Assembly (NCBI GenBank): GCA_003344405.1 | Contig: NOWV01000070.1 | Span: 62,001-126,000 of the forward strand | Direction of reading: 5' to 3' | DNA length: 64,000 nt | Origin: Trichoplax sp. H2 | Taxonomy: Eukaryota > Placozoa > Uniplacotomia > Trichoplacea | Part shown: in pieces, positions 14,529-25,975 of the stretch | Layout of the letters: each line of letters opens with the position of its first letter | How positions within the stretch are numbered: the first letter of the stretch is position 1 | Notes under the pieces: generated by a model | Seen by the model: only the letters and a program-made list of their open reading frames with translations | What the model was told of the DNA's origin: nothing | The model's database searches: none | Program-made: the position numbers and the translations under genes

Positions 14529-15858
14529 GATAACGCGTTGGTTGCAAGATTTCAATACTGCAGAATACTCTATGGAAGTCTGTGTGAGTAAATAAAAATA
14601 GTATCAATTACGTATTCAATTAGAATGATATACTAGATATTTGACGAGGCATCCTTAATCGTTCCCAGGTTAAGAAAGTGCTCGTACAGTCTCACTACCG
14701 TTGCTATGCCTTGCACTACTTCGTAAAGACTGCACAAAATTCAAGCCATCTATATTGAGAACATCCTGTGCGATGCCCTGTACATTGTACAGTCCATAAC
14801 GCCATTTTTTCTCATTCTTACATGAAATTATACGCGTCGTTAATAACTAAAGATTATAGGCATTACTTTATAACCAAATACATAAGCTACTTTTGCCGTA
14901 TACTAATTATAAACGGCTACTTGAACTTGCCAATTCAGTACTGGATATCTTCCATGTCAAAATGAAAACAAATCATGCTTTTAACCAGCAGTTAATAATT
15001 TACAATACACACGATTGATACGAAGTGGAAGCTAGTTCAAGTACTGATTATTTATCTTGTGAAGCAGAAAATGGCATAAACTAGATTCAACTCAGTGTAG
15101 CAACTAAGAATGTGAAGTTCAAACTCTCCAATATCAGCCATCAATATGTGAAAATTAATTGTATCGCATACGCATATATTGATTAATTAATTAATCACCA
15201 TAACAGTAAAAACAGAGACTATTAGTTTTCATAACATTACACCATCATCGGTTAAGATAAGGCACACCCAGTACTTACTATCTAATATATCAGCCCATTT
15301 GCTATCAATCGACGGCTATTATGGCTTTCCAAATAGGAAGATCGATAATTATACTGTATAATTATCTACTCATCGAATTGCAGCTACACCAGGCCTTCGC
15401 TTTTCCAAATGGATTTACTGATCCACCGCAGACACGAGTGATGAAATATTCTGTGTATATATTTGTGCTGCCATGGTACTGCCAGGCAAGACTGAACTAC
15501 AGTCCAGTCAGAAGGGGTTACAGTGTACAGTACAGCACTTTACTGTACTTTGTATTGTATACTGTACGGTACTGTACCAAAGATCGGAACGGAAAGAGAT
15601 TGCTCAATGGCTCATCTCTTTGTCTGCTGTGTCGGAACTCCGAAGTATATATTCAGTAGTTTACTGTGCCTTATGTTCAACCAATTGGCCAAAATACGAA
15701 TAACTAAATTGGTAAGTGATCAAGCTTAGAAGAGATTATTATAAGATTCTATTTATAATCAGTAAAATATCCAAAGCAAGCTTAATCATCCTTATTTCTG
15801 AAATTAATAGAGTGAATCAAGTCTTTAAATAAAATTAGTCTCCATAACTGTTGCCATT
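14529..15858. other. Intergenic region upstream of CCDC142
   Basis: Presumed CCDC142 promoter and 5' UTR, then a spacer. Overlapping frames at 15321-15729 (+) run through a patch dense in GTACTGTAC/TACAGTA words (15515-15580) and do not look like a real protein. I see nothing else that I can name. Confidence 0.5.
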
Positions 15859-15930
15859 AGCAGAGTGGCGCAGCGGAAGCGTGCTGGGCCCATAACCCAG
15901 AGGTCGGTGGATCAAAGCCACCCTCTGCTA
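15859..15930 (+). tRNA. Initiator tRNA-Met (CAU)
   Basis: A 72-nt cloverleaf matching the eukaryotic initiator tRNA along almost its whole length. The acceptor stem begins with A1:U72. The anticodon CAT is at 15891-15893, with the three G-C pairs (GGG/CCC) of initiators below the loop. The A box reads TGGCGCAGCGG. The CCA end is not encoded and there is no intron. Compared with the human gene, the T-stem has a compensated change (A-U to G-C), and the T-loop reads ATCAAAG instead of ATCGAAA. That changes positions 57 (G to A) and 60 (A to G). A60 is an initiator hallmark, so this copy is unusual. Confidence 0.95.
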
Positions 15931-15950
15931 ACTTGACGTAAAGTCGGATA

Positions 15951-15960
15951 TTTTTTTTTT
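15951..15960 (+). terminator. Pol III terminator of the tRNA
   Basis: A run of ten T residues starting 20 bases after the tRNA 3' end. This is the usual RNA polymerase III stop signal and suggests that the tRNA gene is transcribed. Confidence 0.85.
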
Positions 15961-17566
15961 ATGCTATGAAGACATTTGTACATTATTGTGAAATTGATAA
16001 CAGTATAATTCATTATTTTAGAACGAGCAGGCAAACTAAATATAATTGACTGACGTTCGGGTTAGTATTGCCTTCAATTCAACTAAATTATCAGTGATAG
16101 TAGCCGATACAAAGGATAAGTGAGATAAAAAATCTCGCAAAGTTTTATAAGTTTAGTATCAGCTGGAATATTATAGTGATGTCTTAAGCTTATAGGGATT
16201 GTACAACAAGGGATAGGATAAGAGCAAACGAAGGAATTTTAGAATTACCATTAATATGCTCGTAGTTATCCTGCACGTTAGGGAAGCTGGCAGTATGTCC
16301 CCGATAGAAAGAGTGATACAGAGTGAAGTGATAACAATAAGAACGTGAGCTAACATATGCAACTATACTAAGCACTTAATATGACATTGAATAGTATCGT
16401 CTGTTATTGACTATCATATTACAGTGATAGGATAAGAATATAGTCACAGTACATACTGTACAGTACAAGTATATCATTATTAAGTAATTATACATGCTTA
16501 ATCTTCTCTAGCTTCAGCCAAAGGGCAGTTATACGTACGTGTATATTGTATCAAAATTTATCGTTTTATGAATTGTTAAATATAATGGAAAAACTCTTAT
16601 AATAATTATATAATTACACAAAGTTATCTGTTGCATGCAATAAATTGTATTATTTATACTGTATAATAGATGAACTGTTCGTAGTCCTAGTAGTACAGGC
16701 CTTTATTTAGTGCAATTCCAGTTTAAAGTTTTTATCATCTATTTATTAATTATTCTTTAGAATACAGCTACACTCAATTAGAGCAATAATTTCCCCTAAT
16801 ATGGCTATATTATGTATTCATATCTGTCACAGAAGTATATGTACTATGATAAACATCTAAGTGTCGCTATGAGTGTTTAAATCGTTAATTTTAGGAATTA
16901 AATGATTTACCATATCAAGTAAGGCAATTTTAATTTAAATTACTGCAATAATACATATATGGTTAAAATATCTGCAATCTCCCATAATTTAACCGATACA
17001 TGATATCATGTCAATTGCAAATTTAACAACCAATTCAAATTTGCTAACGCAATACAATATTTTTTCCGTTATTTTATGGAAAGCGACTACTATTTTTCTC
17101 CAGGCAGTTCTTATTAATAAGAGTATACGCATAAATATGCCTGTCGCGAACAAGCATCATTATTATTAGTTAGAGAAGCTTATTATGCTGCAGGTTGCCA
17201 TAGTAACCAACTTGTTGTAACGATGACCGACGTCATATTTCCTATTTTCTATATTGATATCTACGATAATTAATTGATAGCTGGGAACATGCTACATGAG
17301 AGTAATTAATCTTTACAATCGTAACCCGTTGATATTAGTAAAACAATAATTACAACAAAGTGATAGCGCTGTATTTTTAATAGAATTATTAGTTCTAAAT
17401 TGTCTTCCTTACTTTTAATTTGATATTACCATAGTCTGTCTAGAAGCTGATGTTTACCAACTTTAGGGCTTGAGAAACAGCTTCATCTAATACTCGCCCA
17501 ATATCACACTCTTCGACATTAATGCTTGTGTAGAGACCTTAACTGTATCGTTACCAGTAAAGAAGT
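15961..17566. other. Intergenic region before LRP2BP
   Basis: AT-rich spacer with no recognised gene. Minus-strand frames at 16171-16375 overlap each other and have no family resemblance. The last few hundred bases presumably hold the LRP2BP promoter and 5' UTR. Confidence 0.5.
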
Positions 17567-19956
17567 ATGGAAGGAATTGGAAGTGAGCCAATTCCGATAG
17601 TGTCTACTACGAAGACTGTTTCGGACATTCTTTCCAATCATGATTCAGATTCTGAACCACAAACTGATGAAGTTGAAGAATACTTGAAAGAAAGAGCCGA
17701 ACACAATTATCCACAGGCGCTATTTCAACTGGGCCATTTCTATTTTGAGCAGGAACGTTATGCTGAAGCCAAGATAATTTTTGAAAGAATACACGATAAA
17801 GACTATCAAGCGAAGTATTTGTTGGCAGTTATGCATTATGATGGAATTGGAACTGACGAAAATTATGTAAGACTATTAGATTAGAAGAGACACTTAAATG
17901 CTTTAGAATTGATTATAAGACAATCTTTATATTACATTTTCCTACGATATCCATCAATTTCGGGTGACATAAGGAATTTAGCTTTGCTGGATACTAGAGT
18001 TTGTTTGGAAGCAAAGTTAGACTTAATAGAGTTTGTTTCATAATAGGAACTTGGAATACAATACATGCGCGAGATAGCCACTGCAAAGAATAAAGGAATG
18101 TCTAATTTAATAGCAAGTGCGAAGTACAATCTTGGTAGGGCCTATTTTCAAGGATTTGGAGTCAAACAATCTAATGAAAAGGCAGAGAAATTATGGATAC
18201 AAGCCGCTCAAGGAGATGACGAAGGAAGCGTTAAGGCTCAAGCTGCTTTAGGATTATTTTATTCTCAAGAAGAAAATGTAGATCTTGAAAAGGTCCTTAT
18301 CTTATGACATTATTATATGACATGATTGAGTTTTAGTTTTTCGTAATATAAAATAACGACGTAGTCAGGCAGTCACGACTTTTGTTGCTGTACTACAGCA
18401 AACATTTAAACCTAGAAATTTACATGCGCTTGTTCAATTTGTTTAATGTCTAGGCATTTTATTGGCATAAGATAGCTACAGCAAATGGAAGTTTAGAAAG
18501 TCAAGGTAATATAGAGGAAGGCTTTACCTATAGTTGCATAACGACAATTTCTCGTAAGCTTTAGCCTAACCTAGTTTTTTCTCTGGTTAGGAGCACTCGG
18601 AGCTATGTATTGGAAGGGCCAAGGTACAAAGCAAAACGTTGAAGCCGCACTCAACTGTTTTAAACAAGCTAGCGAAAGAGGAAATGTTTACGCGCAAGGA
18701 TGTCTTGTAGCTCATTATTATACAAGGAAACTATACAAAAGAGCTGTCGAATTAGCTAAAACGTAAGATAACTTCTCTTATACGTGTTGCTTTCATGACC
18801 AATTATTCAATTAGCATTTAAATTGCTTAGTAACTTTATTTTTCCGTTAATATTCTGCCTGAATATAGTAGCATAGATTTACTACAGTATGTAATTTAAT
18901 ATTTTAAGTTAGAAAGAGACTAAATACAAAATGAAGGTCTATTACAGAATTTCATCCGCTACGTCTAGTGTAGTCTGAGAATTATAATATTATACTGTAG
19001 ATCTAGTATTCTTCGAATTGTCGATTGAACAAATAAATGGAGATGCTTATCATAGAAAAGCCGCTTGAGTGCTAATTCAGCTACATTACCAAAGTTTTAT
19101 TATTGTGGTAAGCATCTTATTACTAAATTAATTAGGGTTACGACAAACGATGGCATTTTCGAAACAGCAAGATCCACTGATTGCCTACCAAGCTATATTA
19201 TTAAAGGGATGGCAATGTCATGCTTTTATTATGCTCGCTGTCTTCAGAATGGTTTAGGGGCTACCAGGGATACTTCAGAGGCTAAGAAACTCTACTCAAA
19301 GGTAATCTTGCCGTAGATAACATGATCAATAGGTAGTACGATTTTAAATCATCACAACTCTATAAGTACTATTTCCAACTCAATTACAATATGAATCTTT
19401 ATCAGATTATACACGCATATAGTTAACATATTTAAAAATGTAGAAACTTTGACGTAGTCTAAATAAAACATATATATTGTAGCAGGAATTTAAACTTTAA
19501 AGATTTGCTAACTCTTTACGAGCACTTTTTGGATGCAAATTTGCTACTTGTTACGTATCCATTAATATTATTATTTTGTACGATAGTTACTCCAAGAACA
19601 GCTGGTAAAAATTGATCTTTTATTTATTGACATGTGTTATATGTTTCCACTAATAACATAACATGCCATCATCGTATACGAACTTTATTAGCTAGATTTA
19701 GGGTTATGATGTAGGCTATGTTATTTTATATAGTAAAATCTTACACATCCATATTAAGAGTTACAGACGATTATATATTAATATTAAATATTACATACTC
19801 CTTTAATTCACGTTATAATTATAAATTACTTATTCTTACAATACTGTACACATCACTTCTAATATAATTTTTTATAAAATTTTGTATTAGGCCTGCAAGT
19901 ATGACTTAGATGTGGTTGCCGCTCTTCAGCAAGATATGACTTTTGGATTCATATAG
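17567..19956 (+). CDS. LRP2BP: LRP2-binding protein (Sel1-like repeats)
   Basis: A cytoplasmic Sel1/TPR-type scaffold named in vertebrates for binding the tail of LRP2 (megalin). Six exons join in phase: 17567-17866, 18047-18292, 18454-18505, 18591-18762, 19136-19301 and 19891-19956 (stop). They give 333 residues, against 347 in human. Sel1 motifs run through the protein: AKYNLGRAYFQGFGVKQSNE, AQAALGLFYSQE, a short AFYWHKIATANGSLESQG repeat, GALGAMYWKGQGTKQN, and a last repeat with TDCLPSYI, GMAMSCFYYARCLQNGLG and YSKACK. All align with human LRP2BP in order. The N-terminus is acidic and Ser/Thr-rich. The start at 17567 (MEGIGSEP) is the first in-frame ATG of the exon. There is no signal peptide, so a cytosolic role is expected. 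Whether it binds an LRP2 homologue in this animal is inference. Confidence 0.93.
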
Positions 19957-22900
19957 CAATATAGTCTTATCGTCAATAATAGCATTTCTCTTTTATCAAG
20001 CTTATATTGCGTATTCTTTTAAATATTTATTAAATTAATGTACATGATGTTTAAAAATTCATATAACTATGCCGCATATTTCTTAAGTATTCAGATTTTA
20101 AATTTTAAACTTCAATGTTTATACATAAATTTATCTTAAAGAAAATTATGTGAGTAAGTTGTATACCTCGAATACCAGAAGATCTATAATTAACTTGGAC
20201 AATTTTTATAGATTTACGTATTAACTTAATAACCAGAACATACTTATACGATGAGAAATAACAATACCGCTTGATTTCCCTTACATTGGCGTTATTATCT
20301 TTCTTATATACGTAGATATTCATTCGCAAACGCAATGGCTGTTGGTCTAATGAACTAATAAATATATTAATTAATTAATGAAATAAGTACAGTTATCTTA
20401 AAGCAGTACCCTCAAAAATGTGCTTATCATCATCAAGGAGAGTTTTACTTTAAAGTTGTAGACCAGAACGATTATTTCTATAAGAGGACTGAGACAATTC
20501 TCTACTGGCATGAGAACCTCACAGTAAAGCATATTTAACTCTGATGTTGGAAGGGCTAAATAAACTTATGATTTAATTTAAATTGTAGCATCGACCCTTC
20601 AGTTAACGTTAATGATAAAATATTTTATAACATAGTCACTTATCCTTGCTCAAGTATGGTTATTAGCACTGGTAAATTGATAACGATCCTTGAAATCAAT
20701 CATTGGTCTTAATTATCTATATGCGTATGTACGGGTATACTCGTATAATAAATCTATGTTACAATTGAATCGTATATACAAAGGTTTAGATGCTTATTGC
20801 AGTTAAAGTTTGAAACACCGTATATAAACTTTATCGTTCTCTATGCATGCTGAAGATAGACTTTTCAAGCTGCAGTATTTGCGTAGATACCAATAATGTC
20901 TTAGCGATAACTGTTATATTTTACGTAATGAGTTCTACTCCACAAGTAAGATTTGTAACTGACTATATTATTAAAATGCCGGTTATTTACTGTATAACTA
21001 TTCCAGCTTACACCTTTCGCCTTTTTGCGTCGTGGCATTTAACATATACTAACTATTACAGCTATCATTTACTTTACAACATATGGTTATCTGTAGTAAA
21101 TTATCAGTCCGCCTTTTACAATATAATCATGCACGGTATTGCAAGACTACAATACAATCATCATATTACAAATACTTCTATAGATGATATTCTAATCACA
21201 TACTTAAAGCTCTATCAAATAGCTAATGTAACATATATCTTAGCTAATATCTAACGCTATGTACAACAATAGCAAATACTATGCTAATTTGATTTGTAAG
21301 TTTAGACAATTTTAGAAGAAAACTGAGAAATTATTCATTATTATTCGCCATGTAGTAATCGATCAGCTTCTAAATTATTAGCTAATGGTAGCCTTGTAGT
21401 ATTTTGTTAGAATACTGTAGGACCTGGTTAGGTTTAGTGAGTCTATTAGTTGGTAAGCTGATTGACGCCAAGGCTTACCTTACTGTACAAAACCTATCTA
21501 GTAATTCCCTTATTATAGGCGTAACAATGGTAATTCATGAAGGCTCTTACATTATGTTTCTTTAATTCATAAAGTTATGCAGTTTTCATGCTAATGTTAA
21601 TTAAACTATGTACCGTAGGTAATTATGAATCGATATCAATGAATATTGTTTAGATTAATTATTACTTATAAAGCCTGTATATGATGATGTAATGTAATAA
21701 ATATTTAACTAAATTTTGAAGAATACAGTACACCATTCAAGGCGTTGATCGATTAAAAATCTCTTATTTTATCCCTAAATGCTGGCCCTTTCCCCATTTT
21801 TCAATGCCTATCTTATGCGTACGTACATTCGGATCTAGATTCACGTCTGTTATATAATCACTTAATTTTATCTTCCAATATACATGTACAGTATAATTAC
21901 TTATTCTTTACAATATTGTACAGTGTACACAGTATACGGTGTAGGCATCGTTTATCATAACTCAATTTTAGATCCAATAATTTACGATTAGTTCAGCAGT
22001 CTATTAACCTATTGCAAGGTTGTTAAACCGAAATTTCCCTTTACAGTACTAGAGTATTAACTCAGTGTAATACTCATATACTGCATTGTTAGGGTTGCAT
22101 GTGTCCATACATGTAATTCATGTACAGTACTATATTGAGTGGCATTATAACATTGAATAATTTAAATTGCTACAATAGTAATTTTTAGTCCATCCCTCAA
22201 TAGATGTAAACAACTTTTGCAGTATTGAAAATTATGAAGTTGATACCTGTAAGCCAACTGTGTAATAACTCCTTAAGTAAACAATATCGTACTTTCTTAT
22301 GCATCGATTGCATTACGACGATCGCTATAAGCAGTAATAGTATAGTATCAAGAAGCTTTCTGCTTTGTTTTCGTGCTTGCATTTGCATTTCAACATAACT
22401 CCTGCAAAATCCATAGCTGTACCTACTTAATCGACTCGATAACACTATTTTGCGTGTTGTTGATACCATATACTGTAGTTTCCTTCTTCGTAGAGGATGA
22501 ATTTCACGTATTGTGGTGGACAACTCCACCTATTTTGGCTCGTGTAAACTACTGTCTAGACGGAATAGACATCGTTCGATTGTCCTAATTTTAGTATGTC
22601 ATCTTTGATTACTAAGCTGTTACGCATGCAATGACTTTACAAGGACTGCTATGGATTACTGAAGAAAAGTAAATTTCTAGTAATTCATAAGTTATTCTGT
22701 AATTCCACCTGTTGATGAACCGTTAACTGATCATTACGGAGTCCAGTAAGGACATGGCAACGCATCCTCCATTCATCTATTGATGTATAATTCTGTTGTT
22801 TTAATACTGTATCGTATACACATTTTCAATTGCAGAATGCTCACGTATAAAACATGATCCTCTGTCTATTGGAGCATTGATATAAGCGAGTATTACTGCT

Positions 22901-23119
22901 ATATATTTTACTACAAGTAATTCATTTTTGACCTCGAGCACATTTCATAAATTGCCATCTTTCATCAGAGTCGTGGTGCTATGCTGTTCAAAAGATCGAT
23001 TTTACATGTGCCTTCGAACCTTTCTATGAGACTGTAGTTATAAACAGCTTTCCGTTCTTAAGATTGAGCAGTAAGAAAATTCAAAGACTATTGAAAAAAA
23101 TAATATTATTTTTAATACG
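19957..23119. other. Intergenic region between LRP2BP and ROMO1
   Basis: AT-rich, about 3.2 kb. The longest open frame (20847-21254, +, 135 codons) is hydrophobic and Tyr/Ile-rich with no recognised motif, and is probably a chance frame. TACAGTA/GTACAGT words cluster at 21890-21940 and 22040-22130. No RNA gene was found. Confidence 0.5.
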
Positions 23120-23578
23120 ACCACCGTGCTTAGTGTGCTAGCTTTTTGCGGTCCATCCCAAAATGTCCCACCGTCTGTCATGCCGGCTGTCTGTGTAACA
23201 TGCATCGTGACTGACAGACTGCAGAAACGCTTCTGGTAGAACTTTGTGTCGAAGTCGTTGGTACAGTAGAGTCATCAGCTACTGTACTGTACAGTATATA
23301 GTACAGTACGGCCATCCGTGGACTCCCCCGTACGTCCACCCGTCCACACAGCACCGCCAGAAATCTAAGGGTGGGTTATTCAGCCTCATATGGCTTCCCT
23401 TCACCCTTTCAAATTCATCGGATGGCGTCACACCGTACCCGCGTCACTCTCGCCTTTCGTACTGTAGGTAGTGTTGGTGAGATTGAGACGTACGTGAGAT
23501 TGACACGTTATTACTGACTGACGCGTCGACCACACACACTTTCTTGTTGTACGTGTTGAAGAAGTCGTGAGTAGGAAG
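23120..23578 (+). promoter_or_regulatory. GC-richer block upstream of ROMO1, probable promoter/5' UTR
   Basis: About 460 bp clearly richer in G, C and CpG than its surroundings, ending at the ROMO1 start codon. It contains an 8-bp inverted repeat GTCTGTCA/TGACAGAC (23173-23180 and 23212-23219) and a palindromic patch of GTACTGTAC/TACAGTA words at 23265-23310. The promoter role is inferred from position and composition. Confidence 0.5.
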
Positions 23579-25975
23579 ATGCCGCAACATTATGGCCAGC
23601 CTAGCTGCTTCGATAAAGTTAAATTTGGTGTCATGATAGGTTTTGCTGTTGGAATGAGTTCTGGAGCATTATTTGGAACTTATTCTGCTTTTAGGTATGC
23701 AATCCTTTGCCTTGTTAGTTTAATTGTTGCTGTTGAAGGGATCCTACACGTGTACTGCATGTCAAGATATTGGTCACGTCGATGGATGTTGTGCAAATGG
23801 ACGAATTGATTGCAAGCTGGACTACTCTGGTCCACAGTTCAATCCGAGCCATAATGCACACCACTGCCGCAGTAGAATGATTGCAATATGACAGTACTAC
23901 AATATCTGCGTAAATGCTAGCCATGAATGTTGCAAATCAATGGATACTGTTGATCTTGATACGCTTACGCTTATGGATAATACAGTACTGTTAGTTGCAG
24001 TGGTCTGCATTCTGATCCCGACCTAGTCAGACGAGACTCTTGACTGCATCATTTCTAATCCATCAAGTAAATGCTGACACCGCTTGATGATTAAAAGCAT
24101 GCAACTGTTCTTAAGGTCAACTCAAGATAGTTCAATATTTTTATTTTATTGCATGCTGTATACTCTGCTTATTCCTGTACTGCAAGTTTTTTCAGCAGCT
24201 CGACCCAGCCTCTTGTCTTGATCATGCTTTCCCGTTCCATTGCAATACTCTTTAACACTCCAATTTAGATTATCCTTACTACAGTTGTGGTCAATCCTTA
24301 TTTTACAGTCCTGTCATCATCATAATAGTCATAGGATGATGATCTACGTGTAACATATATTGTGCATCATATTACATATGCTCTCTCGATATATCGCAGC
24401 GCTTGCTATATGGATGGTAGTAACCACATCCACATCATTTTTAACCTTTTCTACTACTATGCACTCGTATGCTGAGAGTATTGTATGTATATCTAATTAT
24501 CTTGCGATAGGTATGGTAGCAACCACATACAATACACATCATTCTCAACGCTTTCTGCTACTATATACCCATACGTTTAGAGTAATGTATGTACATCGAA
24601 TTATTTTGCGATACGCCTAGGTATAGTAGCAACCGCATACACCTCATTCTTAACGTTTCTACTACTGTATGTACAGTACATACTCGTATGCTTAGAGAAA
24701 TGTATGAATATCGAATTATTTTACAGTAGGTATAGTAGCAACCATATATAAATCATTCTTAATGTTTTCCACTACGATATGTACTCGTATTGCTTCGAGT
24801 AATGTGCGTATATCTCATTATTTTGCCATAGTTGGAGTAGCAACTACATACACATCATTCTTAACGTTTTCTACTACTATATGTACATACTCGTATACTT
24901 AGAGTAATGTATGGATATCTAATTGTTTTGTAATAGGTATAGTAGCAATCACATACACATCATTCTTAATGTTTTCTACTACGATATGTACTTGTATACT
25001 TCGAGTAATGTACGTATATCTCATGATTTTGCCATAGCTTTAGTAGCAACGTCATACACATCATTCTTAACGTTTTCTGCTACTATATGTACATACTCGT
25101 ATACTTAGAGTAATGTATTGATACCTAATTATTTTATGATAGGTATAGTAGCAACCATATACACATCATTCTTAATGTTTTCTACTACGATATGTACTTG
25201 TATACTTCGAGTAATGTAGGTAAATCTCATTAATTTGCTATAGGTATAGTAGTAACTACCTTCACATCATTCTTAACGCTTTCTGCTACTATACGCGTAT
25301 GTACACATATGCTTCGAGTAATGGACGTATATCTAATTATTTTACGATAGGTAAAGTAGCAACCGCATACACATCATTTTTAACGCTTTGTACTACTATG
25401 TACTCGTATGCTTCGAGTAGTGTACGTATATCTAATTATTTTGCGTTATGCATGGTAGCGACCACATACACATCATTCTTAATGTTTTCTACTACTATAT
25501 GTACTCGTTTGCTTAGAGTAATGTGCGTATATCTGATTAATTATTTTTTATTGAATCTATAGTATGTTATCTACTGGATGTTAGCTTCTAGTCACCTTCA
25601 TTATCGCATAGGCAGCAAATACTTGACTACAGTTTAAAAATTGTAGCAATCTAACCCGAAATGTTTACTAACTACCGTTACGCAACTGTCAGCATCTATT
25701 CGTTTACAAAATTACTCGTCCTAACTTAATTGATAACTGTACGCGTATGTCTATTTCATCAGCCGATCAAGATTGATACTGGGATTTAGCTCCAATTCTC
25801 TTTTGTAGGATACGTTAATACTAAAGAAATAAATTATTCGTTAATGGATATATATTCTACTTTTAGAATGGGACTTCGAGGAAGAGAGCTATTGTCGACC
25901 GTCGGAAAGATCATGCTACAAGGTGGTGGCACTTTTGGTGTCTTTATGGGAATTGGGTCTGCAATACGCTGCTAA
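23579..25975 (+). CDS. ROMO1: ROMO1, mitochondrial inner-membrane protein
   Basis: A small Mgr2-type protein of the inner membrane, linked to the TIM23 import channel and to reactive-oxygen control in vertebrates. Two exons, 23579-23694 and 25867-25975, join in phase to give 74 residues, against 79 in human. The N-terminal [10 protein letters not shown], the glycine-rich first membrane segment ([14 protein letters not shown]), the basic turn RGREL and the second segment ([17 protein letters not shown]) align with human ROMO1 throughout. Both conserved cysteines are present, one in PSCF and one at the very C-terminus. The ATG at 23579 is the first in the exon, and the upstream in-frame GTG is not needed. 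The 2.2-kb intron is long for such a gene and carries a tandem repeat array. Confidence 0.95.
24410..25545 (+). repeat. Minisatellite, about 11 copies, inside the ROMO1 intron
   Basis: Direct repeats of about 100-107 bp. Each carries GTAGCAACCACATACACATC, then CATTCTTAAYGTTTTCTACTAC, then a GTACTCGTATRCTT segment and GAGTAATGTAYGTATATCT. Unit starts marked by GTAGCAAC/GTAGTAAC fall near 24417, 24515, 24625, 24733, 24836, 24942, 25041, 25147, 25247, 25355 and 25455. From the middle onward the spacing alternates at about 106 and 101 bp, and two unit types alternate (CTTAGAGTAATG..TAATTATTTTG versus CTTCGAGTAATG..TCATTATTTTGCCAT), so the array is dimeric. Open frames through it are side effects. 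Confidence 0.85.

Noticed and set aside
15321-15729. Three overlapping plus-strand ORFs (68-112 codons)
   Set aside because: They share the same DNA in different frames and run through a palindromic TACTGTA patch. None has protein-like features.
20847-21254. 135-codon plus-strand ORF
   Set aside because: It is Tyr/Ile-rich with no motif, splice context or family likeness. A frame of this length is expected about once by chance in this much AT-rich DNA.
22985-23050. Minus-strand GGTTCGAAGG, considered as a tRNA B box
   Set aside because: No acceptor, D or anticodon stem can be formed around it.
24410-25545. Regularly spaced repeats, considered as a CRISPR array
   Set aside because: The whole unit is repeated with no unique spacers, and the genome is eukaryotic.
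24360-25562. Three plus-strand frames of 61-87 codons with a repeated peptide ([15 protein letters not shown])
   Set aside because: They are translations of the tandem repeat in the ROMO1 intron. Unit length variation breaks the frame between them.
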